Positions 23,126-33,947 of a stretch of 64,000 bases of DNA are shown piece by piece. Every line of letters starts with the position of its first letter. Within the stretch, counting starts at the first letter, position 1. Both the position numbers and the translations under genes were made by a program. Origin of the DNA: Schizophyllum amplum (Eukaryota; Basidiomycota; Agaricomycetes; Agaricales; Schizophyllaceae); contig VDMD01000021.1 in assembly GCA_007026445.1 (NCBI GenBank), forward strand, positions 432,019-496,018. Reading direction: 5' to 3'. Below the pieces are notes generated by a model. That model was not told where the DNA came from and ran no database searches. It worked only from the letters and a program-made list of their open reading frames with translations.

Positions 23126-25519
23126 TCACCGCGTACGCTGGTCCGGATCGTCGTATCGTCGGACGTTCTGCCTGCCGTCCGAGGCGTAGGCGTTTTCGAA
23201 GCCTCGCACGTCGGCTGCCGTATTGTAGCCCCGTCCGTCGGTCCCGAAGCCGCGCACGTCGGTCGCCGATGCGTTGTAGGTGTACGGCGCTAATCTTATG
23301 TCCTCGTCGTAGCTGGTCCGATACGGGCTGCGCATGACGGGGGACTCACCGGCGCCTCCCCGCTGCTGTTGGTCCTGCAGCCCGAACGCGGTCTCGAACG
23401 TCGCCTTCGGCGCTGCGGGGCCTTGTCCGAGGTTCGCGGTGCGGTGCCCGTGCCCGTGCGCGGAAGGCACGCCGCGGTAGTAGTCGATGTAGAACTTGAC
23501 GGAGACGGCGATCTCGTGCGCGAAGTCGCCTGGGGGAGGCGGTTAGAAGAAAGCAGCGGCTTTGCAAGGGGACAAGCCTCACTGTAGTTGATCCTGGAGG
23601 GAACACTGTCAGCGAGGAAGAACCGTCAAAGGCGGTCAACTTACGAGTCCCAGAGCGGCTTCCATACGCTCGTCGGTCGTGACCGCTGCTTCTTGTATTC
23701 CCCGGGGCTATATGCCCACCACATGGCTACGGAAAAGAACACCATCTGCCTGAGCTTCAGCGCATTGGTTCTTTTACACCGTATCGGCAGCCCGTACCTC
23801 TATGCATATCGCCAGTGCATTCAGACCGTTCGCGATATTCGTCTCTGTCCAGTACTGTGTAGCTATAGCAGTCCCGTCAGTACCAGCGGGACATTCACGT
23901 ACAACAAGCCTGCGCACCATGTATTACCCGCCCTTCCAAGGCTTCGAACTGCGCCCGTGTCAAAATATGTGCGGATACTACCGGTCAGCGATATTTTGAG
24001 GACGCACCACAAAGCTTTGATACCAGGTGAACATGACGATCAACTTGATTGTCAAGAACTTCGCGAGCGGTCGTCTTGACTTGAGCTCCTCCTTTGTCAA
24101 GCCGTAGAACACCAGCAGGCCGTAAAGGGCCATACTACGGGGCATGGCGTAAGTAGAGTGATGAGCAGCTACGAGCCTGGAATGAGAATGTGCACGCACC
24201 TGATGCTCACAAAATCCACAATCTCCAAATATACATTCGCGTACTTGAAGTCAAAGCCCTCCGACTCGCAGAGGACCTTGTATTTCTCGCACACGATGCC
24301 CGCAATCGAGACGAGCGGGCGAACGACCACGTACTGCAGCACGGCCCACTGGGGATGAAATGAGTATTTGTCTCTCGCGTATTGTTTTGGAATTAGAGGA
24401 GTGGAAGAAAGCAAGGCAGTCGACCGCGCTGGGCGAGTCGACTGCACTAGGCGGGTCTACTGCGCTAAACGAGTCACCTGCACCAAGCAAACGACTCCAC
24501 CTAGCAAGTCGCCGCCGGCCCACCGCCTAAGCCACCCCAACGGAAACTCGCACGCCACTCACCTTGACTGTGTACATAAAATACGCCTTCGTCGGCCGGT
24601 ACCGCCAGCAGCAGAACGGTAGCGGAAGCTTGCTCTTGTCTTTGCGCGCGATCGCATTCTCGGCGTCGTGGTTTGAGGCCGTCGCGGCGACATATTCTAT
24701 GATGAGCAGCCTGTGAAGATGAAGGTGGTGGTGATGCGTCGTGGGTGCGTGGTGATGTGTCGTGGGTGCGTGGGTTTACCGTGTGGATGGACAATGGCGA
24801 ATATTTTTAGATTAGATGAGCTGGGAAACGCGGTGCCAAGGAGAGCAAAGACGCACAGGAAAGCGCTGATGGTGACCGCCTGACGCGGCCGTCAGGAACA
24901 GTGTTCAGAGCGAGAGGGAAGCAGCATGACGGTCGTTGGGAGAGAGGTGGGCGTAGGGGGAGCAGGGAAGGGTGTATGGGAGGACAGTATACAAGGGCGA
25001 GTGCTCACCTCGTATGCTGCAAAAGGATGTAAGTCAATGCTTCGAAAGATGGCAAACGCAACGCACCGACTTCGACAAGCGAATAATAGGTATAACTCCG
25101 GAAGTAGCGATACGACGCGAAAGAGATGATTGCATATACAGGGGGCATGTACAGGATGCGTAAGCTGTGGCCGGCGCGTCAGTCCGCAGCAGCGCAGCGC
25201 GCGCCAGGCCGGTGGTACGCACATCTGCCGCTGCTCATTGGGCACGGTGTACGATCTGCGTCGCGGTCAGCCTATGTCGCACGCAAGGAGTAAGGAGAAC
25301 GCACCTGCAGTGCTTCGCGATGGCTATGGCGGAGATTATGACAGTCTGGGGGTGTGGCGTGTGAGCACAAGCGTATGGAGGTGCGCGAGCACTCACGAGC
25401 GCTGCGCAGCCGCCCGAGATGGCCCAGCCGATGCGATGGGCGTCCCAGTCAATCCCGTCGGAGCTCCAGAAGTCAGACTGGTCGACGTCGGCCGTGTTAT
25501 CGGACTCGCAGGTCGGCAT
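23126..25519 (-). CDS. Ost-alpha/TMEM184 (DUF300) seven-helix membrane protein
   Basis: Predicted 453 residues in fourteen exons: 25519-25397, 25345-25305, 25255-25223, 25164-25067, 25016-25009, 24879-24857, 24710-24563, 24348-24200, 24134-24008, 23948-23918, 23862-23798, 23745-23645, 23593-23583, 23529-23126. Family landmarks run in order: WDAHRIGWAISGGCA, RILYMPPVYAIISF, YRYFRSYTYYSL, KWAVLQYVVVRPL, RRPLAKFLTIKLIVMF, TQYWTETNIANGLNAL, PLWDSINYSDFAHEI. It should be an integral membrane protein of the organic solute transporter alpha group; substrate unknown. The C-terminal about 120 residues are polar and probably cytosolic. Two exons are only 8 and 11 bases, yet they encode conserved AYE and INY residues, which supports them. 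Confidence 0.9.
24418..24495. repeat. Degenerate short tandem repeat inside intron 7 of the Ost-alpha-like gene
   Basis: Units of about 18-19 bases related to ctgggcgagtcgactgcac repeat three to four times with changes. The array lies wholly inside an intron. Confidence 0.5.
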
Positions 25520-27816
25520 CGCGGAGAAAGGGGCGAGCGGCGAGCGGCGGGGGATGCGGGCGTTGTTGTGCGCGTTGCTTGGCGCTGGTTGGGGTTGTGT
25601 GGCGGACGCTTTGGGGAGTGGCGGGCGCACGTGCGGCGGGAGAGGGAGAGGGATAGGGAGAGTAGTATGTGGCGGAGGGAGGGAGGGTGAGACGGCGCGA
25701 TGGGGCGCCTGCGCTTTTCACAATGACAGCTTTCAGAGAGACGGCAAGCAACCACGTGAGACACCGCATTAGGAAAATGGCAAGTCCCGGACCGATTGTC
25801 CTCTCTTGTTCTTCACCTCCACGACGCAGTGAAGACGATACGATTCTGAGGAAGCAACGTCTGGTTCAGCTTCCTTCAGACAGCTCAATTACACGAGCGC
25901 TTGAATTTATCTGGACATCTTGGTTATACCTGGACGCTCGCGTATAAACCTCTCGCTCTCAGCCTGGCTCCGCGCAGGCTCCGGGCGACTTTGTCGCCCA
26001 TGCCCAGCACTGTCCTTGCACTGGTCTCTCGCCTATCAGATCTACAAACACCATTGTCTGCCTTCCTCGGTCACTTCCCACCTGCTTCTGCGCTCACGGA
26101 CCCCATCCCTCGGCTGTCGGCCTTGCTGACCTTCAATCGCTTATGAGCGTCTCTGCTTTTCATAGCCAATTCCACAGAGCGGCCACCGCTTACGAGGACC
26201 CGGTGAGCGAGCCGCCATTGGATTTCGCTCATCGTCGGATTCTTATGCGCCTCGCAGATGATTAGTGCCCGAGTCTTGTTTAGAAATCGATGAAGTCAGC
26301 AGTCGTCAGTCTTTCAGATCAGAAGGGTACCCTTGCACCTCACCCGGAGAGCTGCAATCCTTGCACACGCACTGTACAAATACCGTAAGTCAGACCTTCA
26401 CCTCCAGGCGGCGTGCATACAGCGTCTTTTCAGAATACCTTTCACTCAAAAGTCTCGACGCAACAACCGCTGACAATTACATGCACACATCCGACCACCA
26501 CAAGGGAGCACTGCCTCCTCCATTCGTCTACGCCCCTCGAGGAGGCCCTCGTCCCACGTTAGTGCCAACCTTCGAGTCGAACAGTCATGGTGAACTTGAA
26601 CTTGAACTTGAAAGACCCAACTTCAACTTCGGCTCCGCGCAATCAACGGCGATCACCGGCCGATCCTAAAGCCTAATTTAGGCGAGCCGCCGGCAACGTC
26701 CGGCAACGTCCGCGTTTCCTTGACAACTGCGTCATCGACCTGCCAACGACACGGTCGTCGACACCCTCGTCATCGACTCGGACTTGGCAGCAAAGCCTTG
26801 CGCCAGACGAGTGCCAGAGCAGGCCGCCGTGAAGGGGCGCATTTTTGAGGAAGCCAGACGACTGTCCAGCGCCAGCTCTTTTGCGGAGGAGTCGAGTTCC
26901 ACCAGCAGTCTTGAGCTCAACGCGGACTGCAGACTTCAATCTTGTCAAAAACCGACGAAGATACACACCTCTGCCTGAACTTACTCGGACGCAAGTGAGC
27001 ACTCGCTTGACGCAAGAAAAAGAGTGGCATTGCGGACGTCTTGTGCTGCGTTGCATCGACATCCCTCAGGCCTCAGGCATGGCAGGACGCTCAGAACCGC
27101 GCTGATCTCAACACATGCCTTGGCCCTTGCTTGGCCCCGAGCTGTTTACCATGCGCCGGACTCTTCGCCGAATTCCGCAACAAAAATCCAGGGAGTTAAT
27201 CTTTGCAACAAGTCGCCACCGGCATCTACGACGAGCTCTGTGAACTCCTTCCTGGCGGATGAGCGGGCTCAGCTTTCCAGCAGCGCGCGAATGACAGCGA
27301 GCGCGGACTACATACGAGCCGTTGAATACGAAAACCTTGGACTATTTCGCCGGACAGCCTACCGAGCGTGCAAGCCACAAGCCGCCTCTGACCTCGGACT
27401 CAAACGCTTCTCAGCTGCAGCAGGCTCAGCTCAGATCTCAAGTCAGGCAGGCGGCACGCTACGTGCGAACGCGTCAAGCCCGAACCATGCTTCTCCGACT
27501 CCGTTCGCCAACCCTGATCTCAGAACATCTTCTCACCATCCGCGCAGCGCACCAACAGCAAGCTAACAGCGCGCCGGGAGCAAGGCCTCTGATGCTCCAC
27601 CACCTCTCCCCCACACGCGCGACCCGCGCGTAATCCCCCACGCCCCCCTCCCCTCTATATAAACCCGCCCCCGTCCTCCTCCTTCTCCCAGCACTCAGCT
27701 TTCTTCTCTCTCGCCTCACCAGCACCCATCCCACTCAGCCCCAAGTCCCCGACTTGCGACTACTTCCCCCCTTACACTCTCTTTACCACACGCACTCGTT
27801 ATCACAATACCACACG
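25520..27816. other. Long intergenic region (2.3 kb) upstream of the secreted-protein gene
   Basis: Divergent spacer between the Ost-alpha-like gene and the secreted-protein gene. Several open frames exist but none has family motifs, consistent splice sites or biased codon use. Short repeats include three gaactt units near 26592-26609 and cggcaacgtc twice near 26692. TATATAAA at 27656-27663 serves the downstream gene. Confidence 0.5.
27656..27663 (+). promoter_or_regulatory. TATA box of the small secreted protein gene
   Basis: A perfect TATATAAA lies 154 bases upstream of the ATG and is followed by a pyrimidine-rich leader, typical of strongly expressed fungal genes. Confidence 0.65.
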
Positions 27817-28785
27817 ATGTTCTCATTCAAGACGCTCTCCTTCGCCGCCACCCTGGCCCTGTCCGCCTTCGCCGCGCCCGTGGAGCTCCCAGGCTTCGCT
27901 GCCGTCGGCGCGACGTCCTCGGTGGGCGGTGTGACGAGCACGGCTGCCGCGATCGCGTCCAGCGTGTCGGGCACGGCGGCGGGTGTCACCAGCACCGCGG
28001 TGGCTGCTGCCGGCTCGGCGACGAAGGCAGCGGCGGCGGCGACCAGCTCGGTAGCATCCGTTGCGGGCCGCCAGCTTGTCGATGTTGATGCCGACGTGGA
28101 CGCCGAGGTCGAGGTCTTCGATCGCGACCTCCTTGACGTTGATGCCGATGTGGACGCCGACGTTGAGGTTGGCCGCCGTCACGACCAGATGACCCTCCTC
28201 GAGCTCGTTGACCAGGCCATCGTTGACCTGACCGAGACCTGCCAGGCCCTCAGTAAGTCATCTCCAACACCTTCCATTGCCCGACGCTAATGTTCTCGCA
28301 GCCTTCCTGCAGCCCGCGAACGCGACTGAGAAGGCTGTCGGTGACCTGCTCGGCGACGTCAAGGCCATCCTCGGCGACCTCCTCACCGATGTCAAGGCGC
28401 TGGTTGGCCTCGACGTCTCCGTCGTCCTCGGCGATGTCACGGACCTCAACGCCGTCGGCTCCATCGTCGCTGACCTCCTCAAGGTTCGTTATTTTTCTTC
28501 GTGCTCCCCTAAGCGGTTGCTGACATTGTCTTCCAGCTCGTCTTCACTGCCCTCGGCGGTGTCCTCAATGTCCTCACCACCGCGCCCAGCGACACCCTCT
28601 CGGCGCTCCTCCAGGATGTCGCCGCGATCGTCGCCGAGCTCCTCAAGGTCATCCTCGGCCTCGTCGACGGTGTCCTCGGTCTCGTTGGCGGCCTCCTTGG
28701 CGTCGTTGTTGGCCTCCTCGGCGATGTCCTCCCGATCGTCATGCAGCTCAACGTGAACATCCTCCTCCAGGTCCTCGCCCTCTAA
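27817..28785 (+). CDS. Small secreted protein with acidic internal repeat and hydrophobic C-terminal helices
   Basis: Predicted 288 residues in three exons: 27817-28252, 28302-28483, 28537-28785. A clear signal peptide (MFSFKTLSFAATLALSAFAA) is followed by an Ala/Ser/Thr-rich stretch. Then come two acidic repeats, QLVDVDADVDAEVEV and DLLDVDADVDADVEV, the second ended by GRR. The C-terminal half is Leu/Val/Gly-rich in repeating LLGDV, VGGLLGVV patterns with few Cys. I do not recognise the family; it is not a hydrophobin because the eight-Cys pattern is missing. A cell-wall or surface-active role is only a guess. A paralogue ends at position 26. A 3' UTR intron probably follows the stop. Confidence 0.8.
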
Positions 28786-29177
28786 GCGACGTGAGTTTTC
28801 TTGTCCCATGGTATCCCAGGAGTCCGCGTGCTAACAGCCCTCCCAGATGCATTATGGCTATGACTACTAGATTCCAGTACTGAAACTGAAATGCCTCTCA
28901 CTGTATCATATCATACTTTCCTCTTTATTCCTTTGCTTTGCTTTCCGACTTCTCACGTCATGACGCATTTGTATACACTCTGCACAATGCTAATGTCCCC
29001 TTGAACGTCTTCATTCTTGTCTGTGTGTGACTTACTGCTGGCTTTCGACCGAGAAGCATTTCAAGCAAGTAACTCTCTCGTCAGAGGCTGATAGTAATGA
29101 GTATGGTCGACGTCGTCGCCGCTCTCTAGGAGCGAAAATGAGCCCAGTGTATTCCTTCCGGGGCCCTGCCCTTGCTA
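28786..29177. other. Convergent 3' intergenic region
   Basis: Contains the 3' UTR of the secreted-protein gene, with a GTGAG donor eight bases after the stop and a CCCAG acceptor near 28847. No gene seen. Confidence 0.5.
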
Positions 29178-31200
29178 TCATACGTAGTCTACAACCACAA
29201 GCTCCCCGTCACACCGTAGGAACGCCAACCGTCCGGATTGCGTGTCGAAAGACATCGTCTTGTCAAGGGGCCGAAGCTTGTTGGAATCACGCGGATGAGT
29301 GAGCGCGATTCGCCCTCCGGCCCAGCCATTGAAGGTGCCCCACTTGAAGAAGGACAAGACTCGCGGATCGCCCGCTTCGTGGAAATCGAGGCATATGTAT
29401 CCAGATCTGTCTAGCTGAGGGTGAAAGAATGAGGGCGGCGCAGGCGGATGAGCTGGTACAGGCGGATCAGCCGACGCGTTGTGCGGCCCGTGAGGTGCAG
29501 AGTGCAAGTCGTTGGCCGAATCTTGTGGCGCGGTCGTCTCCAATCGGAAACGGTCTTGCACCGTATTTGCCGTGTCAAGGGACTGTAACTCGCCACATTC
29601 GTAACTGTCAAATGTGAAGAGATCAGAGGGTTTGCGGCCTGGGGTGCAGACGAAGAGAAACAAGCTCCCGCGCCCCAAATCAGAACCCTGACGAGGTCCG
29701 ACGTAGACCGATTGCCCTTCTGCGGGGCAGAGGTTCCATACGTCCCTTCGTCCAGTGAACTTCTCGATGACGACCTTTCCTATGGCGATGTGATAAACCA
29801 CTACGTTGAGTGCGACATCGCTGGTATGCGTTCCGATGAGGATATAGTCGCCGACCACGTGCATGCGCTATCACAACGAGTCAGCGGCATGTTAATGAGG
29901 GCAGGGCATGCAAGGCCAGAGAAATTACCATGGAAAGAACCTCGCGCTCTCCCGTGTTATGCACCCAGATTCGGCGCAGGTCGGACGTGGTGATGTCGTA
30001 AACAGCCAAATGTTCATGGTCGGCGCACACGACCCGATTGTCGACCAAGGCCACTTGTAGTTGCTCAAAAGGCATGTATGTCAAAGCTCTCCCCTCTTTG
30101 CGTAGGCGGAAGATCGGGCAAGCATCGTCGAAAGAGAGGTCATAAACGCAAAGCATGGTCTGCCTCCTGAGATGCAATGAGCATCATCGCACGCGCCATT
30201 CCGATATCCATACAAACTCACATTACTTCGGCAACTACCACGATACGAAGCGCGGTTCCTCCCTGCAATATTTGCCAAGCTCCAAGGCGGTACGGATCCT
30301 TTTCAGGGAGAACTAAGGATGTAATCTCCGTCGCACTTGCACCGTTCAGCCGGACAAGTTTGATCCTTCGTTCGAGCACGCTGTCCACGAGTAGGTACCT
30401 CCCTCCGGGAAGAAGGACGACCTTTGGTGTCTTCTCTCGAGAATGTCCTAGAGACACGGGCTCCAAAAAAGCCGGAAGGCTCATCGTATTTCGCGGTGTC
30501 AGCTTTACCGGAGCCAGAGGCGATTTGCGACCTTGAAGGGCGGCGTTCATGGTACGGGCCAGCCGCAGTGATGCTGTCGCCATCCTCTCGAGCTTCTCGC
30601 CCGAAGCAGACTTAAGAAAGGAGGCCGGCACCAACAGTCCGTTCTGCGACAGAAAACCTGGCAGGACCCGCAGCCACACCCAACGCTGGCGAGAGGCTAT
30701 ATCGAGCGCCTTGGACAGCTAGAGTGATCATGAAGTCAGCATATTTATCGCGGCAATCAGCAAGAGATGCGTTACATATTTGAGGCCAAGGATGTCGCGC
30801 GGACCGAGCATGCTCATGATCGTCATCAAGACGTCCTGGGGCATGCTACCCATGGTAGGAAGGATGCGGCAGGGTTCTTCCTGTGCTGCACGAGGGCTAC
30901 GAAGCAGGAAGGCGCGCAGCGTCTGGGAAGGTCTGAAAGAGCGTAATGTGGCATTAAGACGATCGACAAGAGCCGCCTGCGGCTCAGCACTGCTTTGTAC
31001 ATGAGGACAGGCCAATACGTCGGGTACTGAGCGTACCTATCATCCACCTCCGTCTCATCCGTTGGCAAAATAGCTGCCCTCGCGGCAGCGACGGCGGCCT
31101 GTCGGTCTGCGAATTTTTCCCAGGCAGTCAGGTTGAGAGCCATTTGGCCTAATGCAATATCGTGCAAAGTTGGGATACTGATCATAATAAGCGTAGACAT
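29178..31200 (-). CDS. F-box protein with a probable beta-propeller-like C-terminal region
   Basis: Predicted 600 residues in five exons: 31200-31037, 30989-30776, 30718-30222, 30166-29929, 29867-29178. The F-box-like core is MPQDVLMTIMSMLGPRDILGLKYLSKAL, at about residues 105-132. The following region has repeated beta-strand segments such as VVLLPGGRYLLVDSV and GGTALRIVVVAEVM, like the degenerate propellers in many mushroom F-box proteins. Such proteins recruit substrates to SCF ubiquitin ligases; the substrate is unknown. The residues before the F-box form an acidic/Ala-rich helix. Phases of all exons agree. Confidence 0.78.
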
Positions 31201-31734
31201 GCTTGCGGAAAGAGGTCGCAAGGGATAGGTGGCCGGTGAAGGGTAGAGATGGATGAGGAAAGAGAGAGAAAGAGAGCGCGGCGAGGTTACGAACTTGTCA
31301 GGGTTTATAGAGGCATCAGGCCGGGCGGCTATTGTGCTGCTTCCGGTCGTCCCATTGTGACACTACTTACATTTCCACGCGCCACAATAGCCCATGCACT
31401 CAGGGCTCTTTTGTGCCTGAAGCGCTGAGGCATCAAATGAAGTATAAGAGCGGAGGGCAACAAAGCATTTTGGTAAAACGCCACAAAGGTAATGAACGGC
31501 CAGGCAGATGCAGTCGGCGCTCACTTTTCCTTTTATGAATGAGGGCCAATGCGGCGGTGGGCTGCCAGCCTCGCCTGGAGCCCAACGACTTTCTGCTTGA
31601 GCCAGCCCGACTCCGGGTCTAAAGTTGCGAATGAACTTCGAGATGGAACACTGTACACGCATGCACGAATCAGAACGAGGTAGGCCCAAACGAAGGAAAC
31701 AAATACAGAAATCCGTACAGACAATGATGGAATA
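31201..31734. other. Intergenic: F-box gene promoter
   Basis: A purine-rich gagaaagagagag tract lies at 31258-31281 and a TTATAGAGG motif near 31303. No gene seen. Confidence 0.4.
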
Positions 31735-33029
31735 CTACAAGTCACGATAGTCGCTGCCCAGCAACGACGAGAAAATCCGTCGCAGACGGTGCAACGATGC
31801 GCGTTCAATACTTCTCGAGTGTGGACTTGCTCCCGGCTGGAGGTTTAAGCCTTAGCAAAGAGGTATAGAGGAAGGCGGCCACCGACCACTCACCAACCCA
31901 CGGCATATTCTTGCATTTGTACAGAGTGTCCTGTGCACGACGATGTGTTCGACGACGAACAAGCACCACGGTGAGCAGGACGATCGCCGAGATTGCGACC
32001 AGACCCCCCAAGACGCTGCCCACCACAACACCGATATTGACGCCTCCGCTGCCGCTGAGCGCACCGTTCCATTCGGAAGGCGATGCGGTTGACGAATCAT
32101 CCAGGTTCGAGAACGTAGCGTTGTACAACATAAAGTCGATACCGAGGGGCATACTGCCATCCGCAACGCTAGTCACGTTGACTGAGAGCGTGTGCGGGCC
32201 TGCGGAGAAGCCGGACGCGTGGTACAGGAGCGTCTTGGGTCGGGCCTGATTCAGTAAGGTGGCGGGTGGGAGGGCAATTTCGGTGGGTGCTTCGCTGTCG
32301 ATAGCATAGGAGACCGTAACGTTCTCGGTGTCGAACGAGGCTGAAGGAGGCAGCGTGCCGTATACAGCGACGGAATCGCCTGCAAAACGAGGCTCAGTAA
32401 CGCGACGAGGGGCATGTGTATAATGCGCACCGATGAACGTGAATGATACCGCGTCCCCTACGGTATTGCTCCAATGTGTCGTGTTCGCATAAGGACCGGT
32501 TGAGGGATCAAAGACGAGCTCGAACGGCGGGTCCGTCGACCACTCCCCCGTGTACGAAAACACGTCCTCAGCGTCGTCCGTGACGATGGTGCGGCCCTGC
32601 AGCGAGGTGGACTGGCCGGCAATGACTGTGATGTAGTCAAGCGCGGGATGCACGACAGTGGCGTCCGAGGCGAAGATCAGGGTGTGTTTGCCGTCCTCGA
32701 GATCTATGAATTCGTAGCCCGAAGCCGCCAGCGATACCGTGGCGTCTGCGCCGTCTATCGTTGCAGAGAACACTGGTGACTTGGAGCTGGGAGCGGATAC
32801 CGAGACGCCAGTGCCTGTCCATGAGATGAGTACATGTACACGACCGAGAGAGCGCAGGACACGCACCACTGAACGTCAGCTGGAACCAGCCGTCCGCGCA
32901 GGACTCATCGGAGGTCGTCGTCCAGGTATTGTTGTAAAAGGAGCTCTGCACGCGCTGTTGCGTGACCGGGCAGAGGTAGGATATGTCCGCGCTCTGGTCG
33001 TCAAGCAGGTAACGAATGATGGTGGACAT
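31735..33029 (-). CDS. Single-pass membrane protein with large extracellular domain
   Basis: Predicted 399 residues in three exons: 33029-32867, 32814-31894, 31850-31735. The long N-terminal part is rich in Thr/Ser and N-glycosylation sites (NNT, NTT, NVT, NAT) and looks like beta-sandwich repeats (FSATIDGADATVSL, HTLIFASDATVVHP). A transmembrane helix, GVVVGSVLGGLVAISAIVLL, is followed by a basic stop-transfer VRRRTHRR. This layout is common in Agaricomycete surface proteins of unknown role. Oddly, the predicted start MSTIIRYLLDDQSADISY is not a classical signal peptide. If the last intron is not spliced the protein ends earlier, at 31805. Confidence 0.75.
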
Positions 33030-33947
33030 GGCTGGGGGTGGGAAGAGCAAGGGCAAGGCAAGTCCAGGGTACACAGAAGGGATTGCGGATGACGAAAGAG
33101 CGAACGAGGGAAGGAAACTGAATGAATGGTGGAGCCCGAGAAGGAAGCGCGCTGCGGACGTTCTTGAGGTTCTGGGGTGAGGGAGGAGGGGGGAAGCAGT
33201 GTGTGTGCTCCCAGGGATTGGCAGAGCAACGCCAAGGAGCATTTCAGGCTTTTAGGAACATGGTCCGCTGTCATGATCATCGTGACAGGCTCGATGGGCT
33301 AGCCACGGTAACAGGGGTCGGACGTTGGCCTGCAGCGTTGAATGTCTGGATCACACATACCAAGTCATCAGCTAGTACAGCGAAATCATCTACGACGTGG
33401 CGACTGATCAGTGCAAGGGAAGAGAGTCAAGAGACACTAAGCAGTCGCTAACTTAAAGCAGAACGTCGAGCACGTTGGGCTCAAAGCGATTCGATCATCA
33501 CTGAGATCTGAAATACCGGATCTCGGGCCGGCAGCTGGGGCACGGCACTGCGCGCACGACGCATACCAATGTCAACAGTGTTATGTGTGCACTCAAAAAG
33601 CTGAAGATCCCAAACATGTGCAGGATACAACAAGCTCAGAGGTGAGCGGTTGCCGTTCACAATCATCTTCTGCGGATGCACAGCACCTCAAATCACGTGA
33701 AACTTGAACTTAATGGCACGTGAGGCGAGGTAGGTAACATCCACACTGGAGCGACTGGACAGTCAGACTGATGTGGTTTACACTGATAGTATACGGAGTC
33801 AAACTGAACGAAATGCAGTTCCAGAAGCTCAACTCAGCGAACAATCCACCGCAATTCATTATGGCGGACCTGCAGTCATCAGGCTGGCCAGATATCAAGG
33901 CGCCACAAATGGTTTAGTGCATCCGAAGGGCCTTGCATACATCGATA
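33030..33947. other. Intergenic, nothing recognised
   Basis: Includes the promoter of the membrane-protein gene and the 3' region of the GH79 gene. No coding signal was found. Confidence 0.4.

Noticed and set aside
26265..27566. Possible genes in the 2.3 kb spacer (frames at 26265-26669 and 27024-27566)
   Set aside because: No recognisable domain, poor start context and no consistent splice pattern; left as unannotated.
33030..33947. Plus-strand frames in the GH79 3' spacer
   Set aside because: Short, no motif, and their ends overlap the GH79 coding strand.
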